Below are positions 1 through 7,284 of a DNA stretch of 17,212 bases, piece after piece. How positions within the stretch are numbered: the stretch's first letter is position 1; every line of letters begins with the position of its first letter. This DNA comes from CAZFYZ01 sp964523735 (lineage in GTDB: Bacteria > Armatimonadota > UBA5829). The DNA lies in contig CAZFYZ010000079.1 of assembly GCA_964523735.1 (NCBI GenBank), forward strand, positions 1 through 17,212, given 5' to 3'. The position numbers and the translations under genes were made by a program. A model generated the notes under the pieces. That model made no database searches and was not told where the DNA came from. It saw only the letters and a list, made by a program, of their open reading frames with translations.

Positions 1-696
1 TTCCCGCTGATGATCGAGGAAACCAGCGCTGCTGCCCTGGTCCAGTATGTTCGGAATGGCGGGAAGCTGATCTCGGAGGCCTGCCCTGCGCAGTTTGGCG
101 ACCACGGCTATGTGCAAATCAGGACGCCGGGGTTTGGCTTGGACGAAGTGTTTGGGGTGCGGGCCAAAGATGGGCCGGAGACGGTGTGTGATGGTGAGCC
201 GAGCATTCTGTGGGGGGACGAGAGCATCCCCTGCGTCGTCCATAGGCAACACGTGGAGATCACGACGGCTCGTCCAGTAGCACACTTCTCCGATGGAGGG
301 CCGGCGATCACGGAGAACTCGTTTGGTCTTGGAGAAGCGATCTGGATCGGCACCTACGCCGGGATCAGTCACGAGTGGGGATGTGAAGCCGCCGGAGGGC
401 TCATCGCGGATCTAGTGCAGCGCACAGGGTTCGCTCCAATGGCGCAGAGCTCGGACCCGGACGTCTGGGTCAGGCTACACACCTGCGGTAAGGGCACGCT
501 CGCGTTTGTGATCAACATGTCGTGGGATCGACGCGAGGTGAAGATCGACCTGAGTAAGCCCACGGGCGGAGCAGTCGATCTAATATCGAAAGAGACTCTG
601 CCGGCGACTGGTCGGCGGGTTACGTTGGACATCGATGCGCGGGATGCGCGGCTCTTGATGCTCGTTCCCGCTGCTGTAGAGGCAATACCGGCATGA
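1..696 (+). CDS. Beta-galactosidase-like protein (GH42 type), C-terminal fragment
   Basis: The reading frame is open from base 1, so this is the 3' end of a longer gene; the catalytic barrel lies outside the window. The visible 231 residues begin FPLMIEETSAAALVQYVRNG, which resembles the start of the trimerisation (glutamine-amidotransferase-like) domain of family 42 beta-galactosidases: a beta strand, a helix ending YVRNGGKLI, then a GFGLDEVFG segment. The last 70 or so residues (from about DVWVRLHTC) look like the small beta-rich C-terminal domain that follows it. Such enzymes hydrolyse terminal beta-galactosides. The first in-frame ATG, at base 10, is probably internal. The stop overlaps the next gene's start as ATGA, so the two are probably translationally coupled. 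The family is inferred from domain pattern; other GH42-like or GHA-clan hydrolases share this tail. Confidence 0.75.
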   Translation, partial: FPLMIEETSAAALVQYVRNGGKLISEACPAQFGDHGYVQIRTPGFGLDEVFGVRAKDGPETVCDGEPSILWGDESIPCVVHRQHVEITTARPVAHFSDGGPAITENSFGLGEAIWIGTYAGISHEWGCEAAGGLIADLVQRTGFAPMAQSSDPDVWVRLHTCGKGTLAFVINMSWDRREVKIDLSKPTGGAVDLISKETLPATGRRVTLDIDARDARLLMLVPAAVEAIPA

Positions 697-1611
697 AGAG
701 TAGAACGATCGTATTCACGCAGATAGGCAAAGCCGAGGTTCAGGAAGACGAAGTCGCACCCCTGCAGCCTTGGGAGATTCTTGTCAACACCAAGGTCAAC
801 GGCATCTGCGCTTTCGACCTCCACACTTTCACGGGCGAGTATCCGTGTGACTGGTTCCCCGCCGTAATGGGACACGAGGCCGTGGGGGTAGTGGTCGATG
901 TTGGCAAGGATGTCACGCAGTTCAAAGTTGGGGACAAAGTCTCGACTCTCGGCTTCAGCAACTATCGGGACTACTACCCGATCTGGGAAGGGCAGGCGTC
1001 GAAGGTTCCGGACGATGAAAGCAGCTATCACCTCTGGCTTGGGGAGCCGACGGCCTGCTGCGTCAACGGGATTCGCTTGATCGAAGAGCGCAACCCCGGT
1101 GAGAAGGTCACAGTCATCGGCTGCGGCTTCATGGGAATGATGCTGATCCAGCTTGCAGTAAAGCGGGGAATGAACGTGATCGCGCGAGACATCAACCCCG
1201 AGAGGCTGGCGCTGGCGCAGTCCTATGGCGCAAGCACCGAGCCTGGTGACCCGAACTCCCAAGACGTTGCGATCGAGTGCTCCGGCACAGAGCAGGGGCT
1301 GACCTCGAGCGAGTACTTCCTGAGCAACGGCGGGATCCTGTGCCTATTCGCGCATCATCTGCCGACCCGCGTCTGCAACACCAACACCTGGCATATGAAG
1401 GGGCTGGATGTGCNNNNNNNNNNCGACCCCGGCAGCATCTCGTGACTGGAATCGAGATTTCCACGAGGCTGTGCAGTACATTCGCGATGGGGTCTTCGAC
1501 CTCAAGCCGCTGATCACGCACCTTTTCCCGGCAGATGATCCCCAGACGGCGCTGGACACGGTGGCGCATCGAAGGCCGAAGGATTACATTAAGGGCGTGT
1601 TTACGTTCTAG
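693..1611 (+). CDS. Zinc-dependent medium-chain alcohol/polyol dehydrogenase, interrupted by an assembly gap
   Basis: This is an MDR-superfamily NAD(P)-dependent dehydrogenase acting in the cytosol on an unknown alcohol or sugar. Visible features are Cys39 in NGICAFDLHTF, the GHE motif (His61, Glu62), GEPTACC near residue 120, the Rossmann GCGFMG at 143-148, and an acidic residue (Asp166) after the second strand that favours NAD. The four-cysteine structural zinc loop is absent. Ten Ns at 1414-1423 interrupt the gene: before the gap the frame begins at 693, after it the frame is that of 1426-1611, ending KDYIKGVFTF. The two halves join in frame if the true gap is a multiple of three, so the apparent stop at 1443-1445 is an artefact. 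The start overlaps the beta-galactosidase-like gene by 4 nt. It is a paralogue of the gene at 5222. Confidence 0.85.
1414..1423. other. Assembly gap (10 Ns) inside dehydrogenase gene
   Basis: Ten consecutive Ns break the dehydrogenase after GLDV. The flanking reading frames can only be joined if the real gap length is a multiple of three. By analogy with the paralogue at 5222, where GLDV is followed by INAHERE, only a handful of residues is likely missing. Confidence 0.95.
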
Positions 1612-1696
1612 ACTCCCCCTCACCCCAGCCCTCTCCCGCGAGGGGAGAGGGAGAAGGAAGACCTCACCCCCAGCCCCTCTCCTGCAAGGAGGGGGG

Positions 1697-1740
1697 GAAG
1701 GGAGGACCCCTCCCCAACCCTCCCCTGAAGCGGGAGGGGG
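1697..1740. repeat. 44-bp direct repeat, copy 1
   Basis: Bases 1697-1740 are identical to 1823-1866, with 126 bp between their start points. The element runs from GAAGGGAGGACCCC to GAAGCGGGAGGGGG and contains one complete hairpin unit of the array. Perfect identity amid otherwise diverged units points to a recent segmental duplication or gene-conversion event within the array. Confidence 0.9.
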
Positions 1741-1822
1741 AAGGACTCCCCTCGCGCCGGCCCTCTCCCCTAGGATGGGGGGAAGGACTCCTCTCACACC
1801 GGCCTCTCGCACAGGAGAGGGA

Positions 1823-1866
1823 GAAGGGAGGACCCCTCCCCAACCCTCCCCTGAAGCGGGAGGGGG
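1823..1866. repeat. 44-bp direct repeat, copy 2
   Basis: Identical to 1697-1740 over 44 bases. It is the last unit of the hairpin array; the downstream sequence (CACGTGGTCC) no longer follows the repeat pattern. Confidence 0.9.
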
Positions 1867-1870
1867 CACG

Positions 1871-2041
1871 TGGTCCGAAACACGCGAGTTTAGAAGAACA
1901 TGCTCCCTGGCAATCATGCGTTTGGCGGGCGCGGGCCGTGGGCGACGGCTCTTGTTTCGGCCCCGCGCCCCGCCGCCATCGCAGCAGGTTGGATAAGATC
2001 GGGCAGCGGTTGCAATCAAGCGATGGCCGACTGGGGGAGTC
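1871..2041. other. Non-coding leader upstream of the glycan operon, with a GC-rich inverted repeat
   Basis: No convincing gene is seen here. GGCGGGCGCGGGCC (1924-1937) can pair with GGCCCCGCGCCCCGCC (1959-1974), leaving two single-base bulges and a 21-nt loop. There is no U-tract after it, so a classical intrinsic terminator is not supported. A GGGGGAG purine run at 2033-2039 lies only 2 nt from the next ATG, closer than a usual ribosome-binding site. I could not identify a convincing sigma-70 promoter, although this is the place where one for the downstream operon would be expected. Confidence 0.55.
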
Positions 2042-3160
2042 ATGTCCAAGCTTGTCCTCATTACCGGCGGCGCCGGTTTCATCGGTTCGCACCTGGCCGA
2101 TCATCTGCTTGCCTGCGGCTATCGCGTTCGTGCCTACGACAATCTCGATCCGCAAGTTCACGGACCAGAGGCATCTAGACCTGGATATCTTGACCCGGAA
2201 GTTGAGCTGGTAGTTGGCGATGTGCGCGATCCGGAGGGGGTTCGGCGGGCACTGTCGGGCGTGGATGTGGTCTTCCACTTCGCGTCGGCAGTAGGTGTCG
2301 GGCAGAGCATGTATGACATCGCCCGCTACACCCATGTTAACAACCTAGGCACTGCAGTTCTGCTCGAGGCTCTGATCGACAGGCCTGTCGAGAGGCTGGT
2401 GCTGGCGTCGAGCATGAGCCTCTACGGAGAGGGGATGTATCGCGCCTCGGATGGTCGGCTGCTACACGGGGCGGACCGGCCAGTGGAGCAGCTTCGGCAC
2501 TCTGACTGGGAGGTAAGAGGCGCGGACGGTGAGGCGCTGACGCCAATCCCCACCCCTGAGACGAAGCTGCCCAATGTCACGTCTATCTATGCGCTCTCCA
2601 AATTCGACCAGGAGCGAATGTGCCTGATGATCGGAGGCGCCTACGGCATCCCGACTGTCGCCCTCAGGTTCTTCAACGTCTACGGTACCCGTCAGGCCCT
2701 CTCCAACCCCTACACCGGTGTGCTGGCTATTTTCGCCTCGCGCCTGCTGAACAACAACCCCCCGATGATCTTCGAAGATGGCCTTCAGCAGAGAGACCTT
2801 GTGAGCGTTCTGGACGTGGCGCGAGCCTGCAGGCTGGCAATGGAATCGAAAGATGCGCCGCGGTGCACGATCAACATCGCGAGCGGTCAGCGCGTGACAG
2901 TACGTGCGGTGGCCGAAGCGATGGCGTCCGCTCTCGGCAAGCCTGATCTTGAGCCTGAAGTCACGGCGAGCTACCGGGTAGGAGATGTCAGGCACTGCTT
3001 CGCCGATATCTCGCTCGCGCAGCGGGTACTGGGGTACCAGCCATCTGTCAAACTTGTGGATGGCATCATCGAGCTTGCCGATTGGCTGGCCGCGCAGCAG
3101 GCGGAGGATCATTGCGACATAGCCAGAGCGGAACTCGTGTCGCGAGGGCTTGTGGTATGA
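2042..3160 (+). CDS. NAD-dependent sugar-nucleotide epimerase, dTDP-L-rhamnose 4-epimerase-like (extended SDR)
   Basis: A 372-residue extended short-chain dehydrogenase of normal family length. The NAD-binding motif TGGAGFIG is at residues 8-15, a serine-rich active-site strand ASSMSLYGEG at about 122-131, and the catalytic pair Tyr183 and Lys187 in SIYALSK. The segments DNLDPQVHG and FASAVGVGQSMYDI are typical of the group that includes dTDP-L-rhamnose 4-epimerase (the dTDP-6-deoxy-L-talose-forming enzymes); this assignment is by recalled similarity. The expected role is cytosolic inversion at C4 of a nucleotide-linked 6-deoxyhexose. The ATG start gives the canonical N-terminus directly before the Rossmann strand. 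The stop overlaps the next gene by 4 nt (ATGA), making it the probable first gene of a coupled operon. Other UDP- or GDP-sugar epimerases cannot be excluded. Confidence 0.88.
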   Translation: MSKLVLITGGAGFIGSHLADHLLACGYRVRAYDNLDPQVHGPEASRPGYLDPEVELVVGDVRDPEGVRRALSGVDVVFHFASAVGVGQSMYDIARYTHVNNLGTAVLLEALIDRPVERLVLASSMSLYGEGMYRASDGRLLHGADRPVEQLRHSDWEVRGADGEALTPIPTPETKLPNVTSIYALSKFDQERMCLMIGGAYGIPTVALRFFNVYGTRQALSNPYTGVLAIFASRLLNNNPPMIFEDGLQQRDLVSVLDVARACRLAMESKDAPRCTINIASGQRVTVRAVAEAMASALGKPDLEPEVTASYRVGDVRHCFADISLAQRVLGYQPSVKLVDGIIELADWLAAQQAEDHCDIARAELVSRGLVV

Positions 3161-5211
3161 AGCCTATCTTGAGCAGCGTTGAAAGGCCAGAGATCGGTTT
3201 GCTTGAATGGTTTCGGCCTGGAGAGCGGGACCGAGTCGATCAGGTGCTCGCGGACCTGAGGGAGCTTGGGGTCAGGCATCTTAGGACCGGCGTATCGTGG
3301 GCCGACTGGAACACCTCTGCAGGTGAGCGGTGGTATCACTGGCTGCTGCCGAGGCTGGCGGCGCAGGTCGAGGTGCTTCCATGCTTCCTCTATACCCCAC
3401 CCTCATTGGGTCTTGCCCCCAAGACGTCTTCGCCGCCGCGTGTGCCGAAGGACTATACTGACTTCATCGACCAGATGATAACCCTGTTCGGCGAGCACTT
3501 CGAGTGGGTCGAGTTCTGGAATGAGCCCAACAACCTGCGCGAGTGGGACGTCACGCTGGACCCGGAATGGCGAATGTTCAGCGAGATGGTCGGCGGGGCG
3601 GCGTACTGGGCGAAGCAGCGGGGGAAGAGGACGCTGCTGGGAGGCATCAGCCCCATCGACCCCAACTTCGTGAGGCTCATGTTCGAGCGTGGCGTGATGC
3701 AGTACATAGATGCCGTCGGGATACACGGCTTCCCCGGAACGTTCGACTACTCCTGGGAGGGCTGGGGGCACAACGTTGCACGGATCCGGGAGACGATTGG
3801 CGCTCATGGATCGTTCGCTGAAGTCTGGATTACCGAGACCGGGTTCTCCACGCGCAGACACGATGAACGACAGCAGCTTCGGGAGTTCGTGAAAGCAGCC
3901 GAGGCGGATGTTGAGAGGGTCTATTGGTACGCAGCATATGATCTCGACCCCGACCTGCCGACTGTAGATGGATTCCACCTGGACGAGCGCGACTATCACT
4001 TCGGCCTGAAACGGACCGATGGCGCATCGAAGCTATTGCATCGGCTGTGGGTCAACGGTGGAGTAACTGCAGTCAAGAACGCAGTCTGGATGCACGAGCC
4101 GCCGCGTCCGACGCGCAACAACAAGCGGCCGGTGCTGATCACCGGCGGGGCGGGATTCATCGGAACCAACCTGGCGCACAGGTTAATGGCTTCCGGCAGG
4201 CAGGTGATCGTCTTCGACAGTCTGTCGCGACCTGGCGTTGAGCGGAACCTGCATTGGCTGCGGGAGACGCACAAGGATCGGCTGCAGGTGGAGATTGCAG
4301 ACGTCCGTGACCCGTTCGCGGTTCGGCGTGTGGTAGAACGGGCATCGCAGGTGTTTCACCTGGCCGCGCAGGTAGCAGTCACCACGAGTCTGACTGGACC
4401 TGTCTACGACTTCGAAGTGAACCTGCGTGGCACCCTCAACCTTCTGGAGGCGCTGCGAGCGCTTGATGTTCCCCCGCCGCTTGTCTTCACCTCTACAAAC
4501 AAGGTCTATGGAGCTCTCGAGGACATCGCTTTGGCCAAGGACACCACCAGGTATGAACCGCAAGACGCCGACATACGAGTGAGGGGAATCAGCGAGATCA
4601 GGAACCTTGACTTCCACAGCCCCTACGGATGCTCCAAAGGCGCGGCGGACCAGTATGTGATCGATTACGCGCGAATCTACGGTCTCCCCACGGTCGTGTT
4701 CAGAATGAGCTGCATCTATGGCCCCCACCAGTTCGGGACAGAGGACCAGGGTTGGGTCGCGCACTTCCTGATCCGCGCCCTCGACGGCCAGCCGATCAGG
4801 CTCTATGGGGACGGAATGCAGGTCAGGGACGTGCTGTATGTTGATGACTTGATCAACGCACTTATGCTGGCACAGGAACACGTGGCCCAGCTATCCGGGC
4901 AGGCGTTCAACATCGGCGGCGGCGCGGACAACACGCTCAGCATACTTGAACTGCTGGGTCTGATAGAGACACTTGAAGGCAACAGACCAACCACTCGCTC
5001 TGATACGTGGCGGCCTGGCGATCAGAAGTACTACGTTTCTGATACGACTAGATTCCAGGAGGCGACCGGCTGGCAGCCTCACGTGAGTGTGAACGACGGA
5101 GTGGCGAGACTGCACAGGTGGCTGCTTGATTGCCGGGGCGCATTGGCGGAGAGCGGAACCTCAGGGGAGGAACCTTATGGTAGAGGAGAGACGATCAAGC
5201 TCAAGGGATAG
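3157..5211 (+). CDS. Glycoside hydrolase (clan A TIM barrel) fused to CDP-paratose 2-epimerase-like SDR
   Basis: A 684-residue two-domain protein. Residues 1 to about 300 form a glycosidase-like barrel with FWNEPNN (Glu123, likely acid/base) and ITETGFS (Glu227, likely nucleophile), the pattern of clan GH-A families such as GH39 or GH5. A linker at about 300-323 leads into a complete extended SDR: TGGAGFIG at 329-336, FTSTNKVYG at 444-452, and Tyr490/Lys494 in SPYGCSK. The STNKVYG string is typical of CDP-paratose/CDP-tyvelose 2-epimerases. No signal peptide is seen, so it should be cytosolic. I chose the ATG at 3157, overlapping the previous stop by 4 nt; upstream in-frame codons lie inside the preceding gene. 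The two halves are in one uninterrupted frame. Substrates are unknown; the hydrolase half might act on a pathway intermediate or transfer sugars. Confidence 0.88.
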   Translation: MKPILSSVERPEIGLLEWFRPGERDRVDQVLADLRELGVRHLRTGVSWADWNTSAGERWYHWLLPRLAAQVEVLPCFLYTPPSLGLAPKTSSPPRVPKDYTDFIDQMITLFGEHFEWVEFWNEPNNLREWDVTLDPEWRMFSEMVGGAAYWAKQRGKRTLLGGISPIDPNFVRLMFERGVMQYIDAVGIHGFPGTFDYSWEGWGHNVARIRETIGAHGSFAEVWITETGFSTRRHDERQQLREFVKAAEADVERVYWYAAYDLDPDLPTVDGFHLDERDYHFGLKRTDGASKLLHRLWVNGGVTAVKNAVWMHEPPRPTRNNKRPVLITGGAGFIGTNLAHRLMASGRQVIVFDSLSRPGVERNLHWLRETHKDRLQVEIADVRDPFAVRRVVERASQVFHLAAQVAVTTSLTGPVYDFEVNLRGTLNLLEALRALDVPPPLVFTSTNKVYGALEDIALAKDTTRYEPQDADIRVRGISEIRNLDFHSPYGCSKGAADQYVIDYARIYGLPTVVFRMSCIYGPHQFGTEDQGWVAHFLIRALDGQPIRLYGDGMQVRDVLYVDDLINALMLAQEHVAQLSGQAFNIGGGADNTLSILELLGLIETLEGNRPTTRSDTWRPGDQKYYVSDTTRFQEATGWQPHVSVNDGVARLHRWLLDCRGALAESGTSGEEPYGRGETIKLKG

Positions 5212-5221
5212 ACCAACAAAA

Positions 5222-6195
5222 ATGCGCGCAGCAGTTGTCACTTGCCCGGGTGCCGTTAGCGTCGAGGAAGTCGACATTCCNNNNNNNNNNCGGGACCTGT
5301 AGAGGTGCGGGTTCAGCTCGAGGGCTGCGGTGTCTGTGCCTCCAATCTACCCCCTTGGGAAGGCAAGCCCTGGTTCAGCTACCCAATGCAGCCGGGCTGG
5401 CTGGGCCATGAAGGCTGGGGGGTAGTGGATGCGGTCGGGCCGGAGGTAACGGACTGGAAACAGGGGGATCGTGTGGCGGTGCTTTCCCAAAAGGCATACG
5501 CTGAGTATGACGTAGCTACGGCGGACGCGCTGGTGAGGTTGCCGCAATCGGTTTCGGACATCCCGTTCCCAGGGGAGCCACTCGGCTGCGCGATGAACAT
5601 CCTGCGCAGGAGCGAGATCAACTCGGGGGACTGTGTGGCAATCATAGGTATTGGCTTTCTTGGGGCGCTTCTTACAAGCCTGGCCTGGAAGCGCGGCGCG
5701 AGCGTGATCGCGATCTCTCGCAGGGGCTATTCTCTGTGGCTAGCGAAATCGCTGGGAGCGGCGGACGCGACGGCGCTCGATGACCATTGGAGGATCATCG
5801 ACCACGTGCGTTCTCTGACAGGGGGGAGGATGTGCGATGTCACGATCGAGGCAGTCGGGCAACAGTGGCCACTGGATCTCGCTGCGGAACTGACTCGAGA
5901 GCGCGGGAGAATGATTGTCGCGGGATACCATCAGGACGGCACGCGCCAGGTGAACATGCAGCTCTGGAACTGGCGGGGGTTGGATGTCATAAACGCGCAC
6001 GAGCGAGAGACAAGCGTCTATGTGGATGGCATACGTGCCGCTGTGGACGCGGTGGGCGATGGCACACTCGACCCCACGCCGCTCTACACACACTGCTTCC
6101 CGCTCGAGCAATTGGATGAAGCGCTCAACATGACGCGCGATCGGCCGGACGGATTCGTGAAAGCCTTGATCAGGCTCAAAGGGTGGCGCGGGTGA
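5222..6195 (+). CDS. Zinc-dependent medium-chain dehydrogenase, interrupted by an assembly gap
   Basis: An MDR-superfamily dehydrogenase. The N-terminus MRAAVVTCPGAVSVEEVDIP reads from the ATG at 5222 up to a ten-N gap at 5281-5290; the protein resumes GPVEVRVQLEGCGVCASNL in another frame. The halves join if the true gap length is 2 modulo 3 (for example 8, 11 or 14). Visible are the zinc ligand region GCGVCASN, LGHEGWG, GEPLGCAMN, the Rossmann motif GIGFLG, and C-terminal LDVINAHERE. After the second Rossmann strand the sequence is AISRR rather than acidic, suggesting NADP rather than NAD; this is inference. There is no four-cysteine structural zinc loop. It lies 10 nt after the fusion gene, and its stop overlaps the next start (TGATG). 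A role in oxidising or reducing a sugar intermediate of the operon is plausible. Confidence 0.87.
5281..5290. other. Assembly gap (10 Ns) inside dehydrogenase gene
   Basis: Ten Ns separate EEVDIP from GPVEVRVQ. In the family this is a short proline/glycine-rich turn, so only about three to five residues should be missing. The apparent frameshift across the Ns is therefore an assembly artefact, not a mutation. Confidence 0.95.
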
Positions 6196-7274
6196 TGCGA
6201 GTTCTGATGACCACAGACACAATAGGCGGCGTGTGGACGTACTGCATGGAACTGGCCGGCGCTTTGCAGCCTCACGGAGTGGAAGTGGCGCTGGCTACGA
6301 TGGGTTCGCCTCCGACCTCCGAACAGCACGAGGAGGCCGCGTCGCTTGAAAACGTGCGGCTCTATCCGAGCAGCTACAAGCTCGAGTGGATGTCAGAGCC
6401 GTGGGAGGATGTCCAGCGGGCCGGTGAGTGGCTGCTCCGGTTGGAGAAGACACTGCGGCCGGATGTTGTTCACCTCAATGGGTATGCTCTGGGAGCCTTG
6501 CCCTGGGAGGCACCGGTTGTGGTCGCCGGGCACTCATGCGTGCTGTCGTGGTGGGAGGCAGTGAAGGGCGAGCCCGCACCGGACTCGTGGGAGCGGTACA
6601 AGGCTGAAGTCACTCTGGGATTGCAGGCGGCAGACGTAGTGATCGCTCCCAGCTCGACTATGATGAACTCCCTGGAGCGGCACTACGGCAGCTTGGGAAA
6701 GACTGTTGTGGTCCCGAACGGGCGGAGCCCACAGCTGTTCAGGACGGCGGAGAAGAAGGAGTTCGTATTCACTGCCGGGCGCGTCTGGGATGAGGCGAAG
6801 AACGTCTCCGCCATGGAGCGCGCAGCCCCGGAACTGGCATGGCCGGTATACCTGGCAGGCGAAGAAGAACATCCGGAGGGAGGCGCTGCTGAGCGCAGGC
6901 ACCTGAAGCTGCTTGGCAAGCTCTCCCCCGCGGTGATGCCCTTCTGGTATGCCCGCTCGCCCATTTACGCCCTGCCGGCCAGGTATGAGCCGTTCGGCCT
7001 GTCCGCGCTAGAGGCGGCGCTGTCTGGGTGTGCGCTTGTGTTAGGCGACATACCGAGCTTGCGAGAAGTGTGGGACGATGCCGCGGTGTACGTGCCTCCC
7101 GATGACTCGGAAGGGCTCGTGGTCACGCTCAATGCTCTTATTGGCAGCGAGGACTGGCGCGGCGACCTTGCGACCAGGGCAAGATCAAGAGCCTTGGCCT
7201 ACTCCCCACAGGCGATGGCCGAGAGGTATCTTCAAGTCTACCAGAGCTTAGCGGTTGGGGTCCCAGTGGCGTGA
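6195..7274 (+). CDS. Glycosyltransferase family 4 (GT-B fold)
   Basis: A 359-residue retaining GT-B glycosyltransferase that transfers a sugar from a nucleotide donor in the cytosol. The N-terminal domain opens MRVLMTTDTIGGVWTYCMEL, with the glycine loop that binds donor phosphate, and contains the typical RPDVVHLNG segment near residue 90. The C-terminal domain has FTAGRVWDEAKN at about 192-203 and the EX7E donor-binding motif EPFGLSALE (Glu265, Glu273). No signal peptide or membrane segment is seen. The ATG at 6195 is preferred because it overlaps the dehydrogenase stop (TGATG) and starts directly at the first Rossmann strand; a GTG one codon upstream is possible. It is the only canonical GT4 in the operon; donor and acceptor are unknown. 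Confidence 0.9.
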   Translation: MRVLMTTDTIGGVWTYCMELAGALQPHGVEVALATMGSPPTSEQHEEAASLENVRLYPSSYKLEWMSEPWEDVQRAGEWLLRLEKTLRPDVVHLNGYALGALPWEAPVVVAGHSCVLSWWEAVKGEPAPDSWERYKAEVTLGLQAADVVIAPSSTMMNSLERHYGSLGKTVVVPNGRSPQLFRTAEKKEFVFTAGRVWDEAKNVSAMERAAPELAWPVYLAGEEEHPEGGAAERRHLKLLGKLSPAVMPFWYARSPIYALPARYEPFGLSALEAALSGCALVLGDIPSLREVWDDAAVYVPPDDSEGLVVTLNALIGSEDWRGDLATRARSRALAYSPQAMAERYLQVYQSLAVGVPVA

Positions 7275-7276
7275 GG
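7273..7276 (+). promoter_or_regulatory. Ribosome-binding site supporting a TTG start
   Basis: GAGG at 7273-7276 lies 8 nt before the TTG at 7285, which would begin the protein MRIVMFYHSL, matching the usual first strand of this family. It overlaps the end of the GT4 gene's stop codon. Confidence 0.5.
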
Positions 7277-7284
7277 CAACAGCA

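Larger units (their letters stand above)
1615..1867. repeat. Array of about six C-rich/G-rich hairpin repeat units
   Basis: Starting four bases after a stop codon, the sequence alternates C-rich tracts (CCCTCACCCCAGCCCTCTCC type) with G-rich tracts (GGGGAGAGGGAGAAGG type) about six times. Each unit is an imperfect palindrome; the first has a perfect 9-bp stem, CCCTCTCCC (1629-1637) with GGGAGAGGG (1643-1651). Units start near 1615, 1661, 1706, 1746, 1788 and 1832. Such intergenic hairpins are known as dispersed repeats in several bacterial phyla and are often mis-translated into spurious proteins containing LTPALSREGRG. Transcribed, the array would fold strongly and could terminate or attenuate read-through from the upstream dehydrogenase or protect its mRNA 3' end; that role is inference. 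Confidence 0.9.

Noticed and set aside
1443..1445. A premature stop making the first dehydrogenase a pseudogene
   Set aside because: The stop appears only because ten Ns of unknown true length shift the frame; the downstream sequence resumes the expected C-terminal domain in another frame.
1615..1867. The repeat array as a CRISPR array
   Set aside because: Units are degenerate palindromes with no unique spacers of constant length, and no cas gene is near.
1535..1996. A 153-codon reading frame through the repeat array, rich in LTPALSREGRG-like peptides
   Set aside because: It is the translation of the degenerate hairpin units, starts inside the dehydrogenase tail in another frame, and has the low-complexity Pro/Arg/Gly make-up typical of spurious products of such repeats.
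1192..2335. Long minus-strand reading frames across the dehydrogenase tail, array and leader
   Set aside because: They are antisense to a real gene and to the repeats, run through the N gap, and show no recognisable domain.
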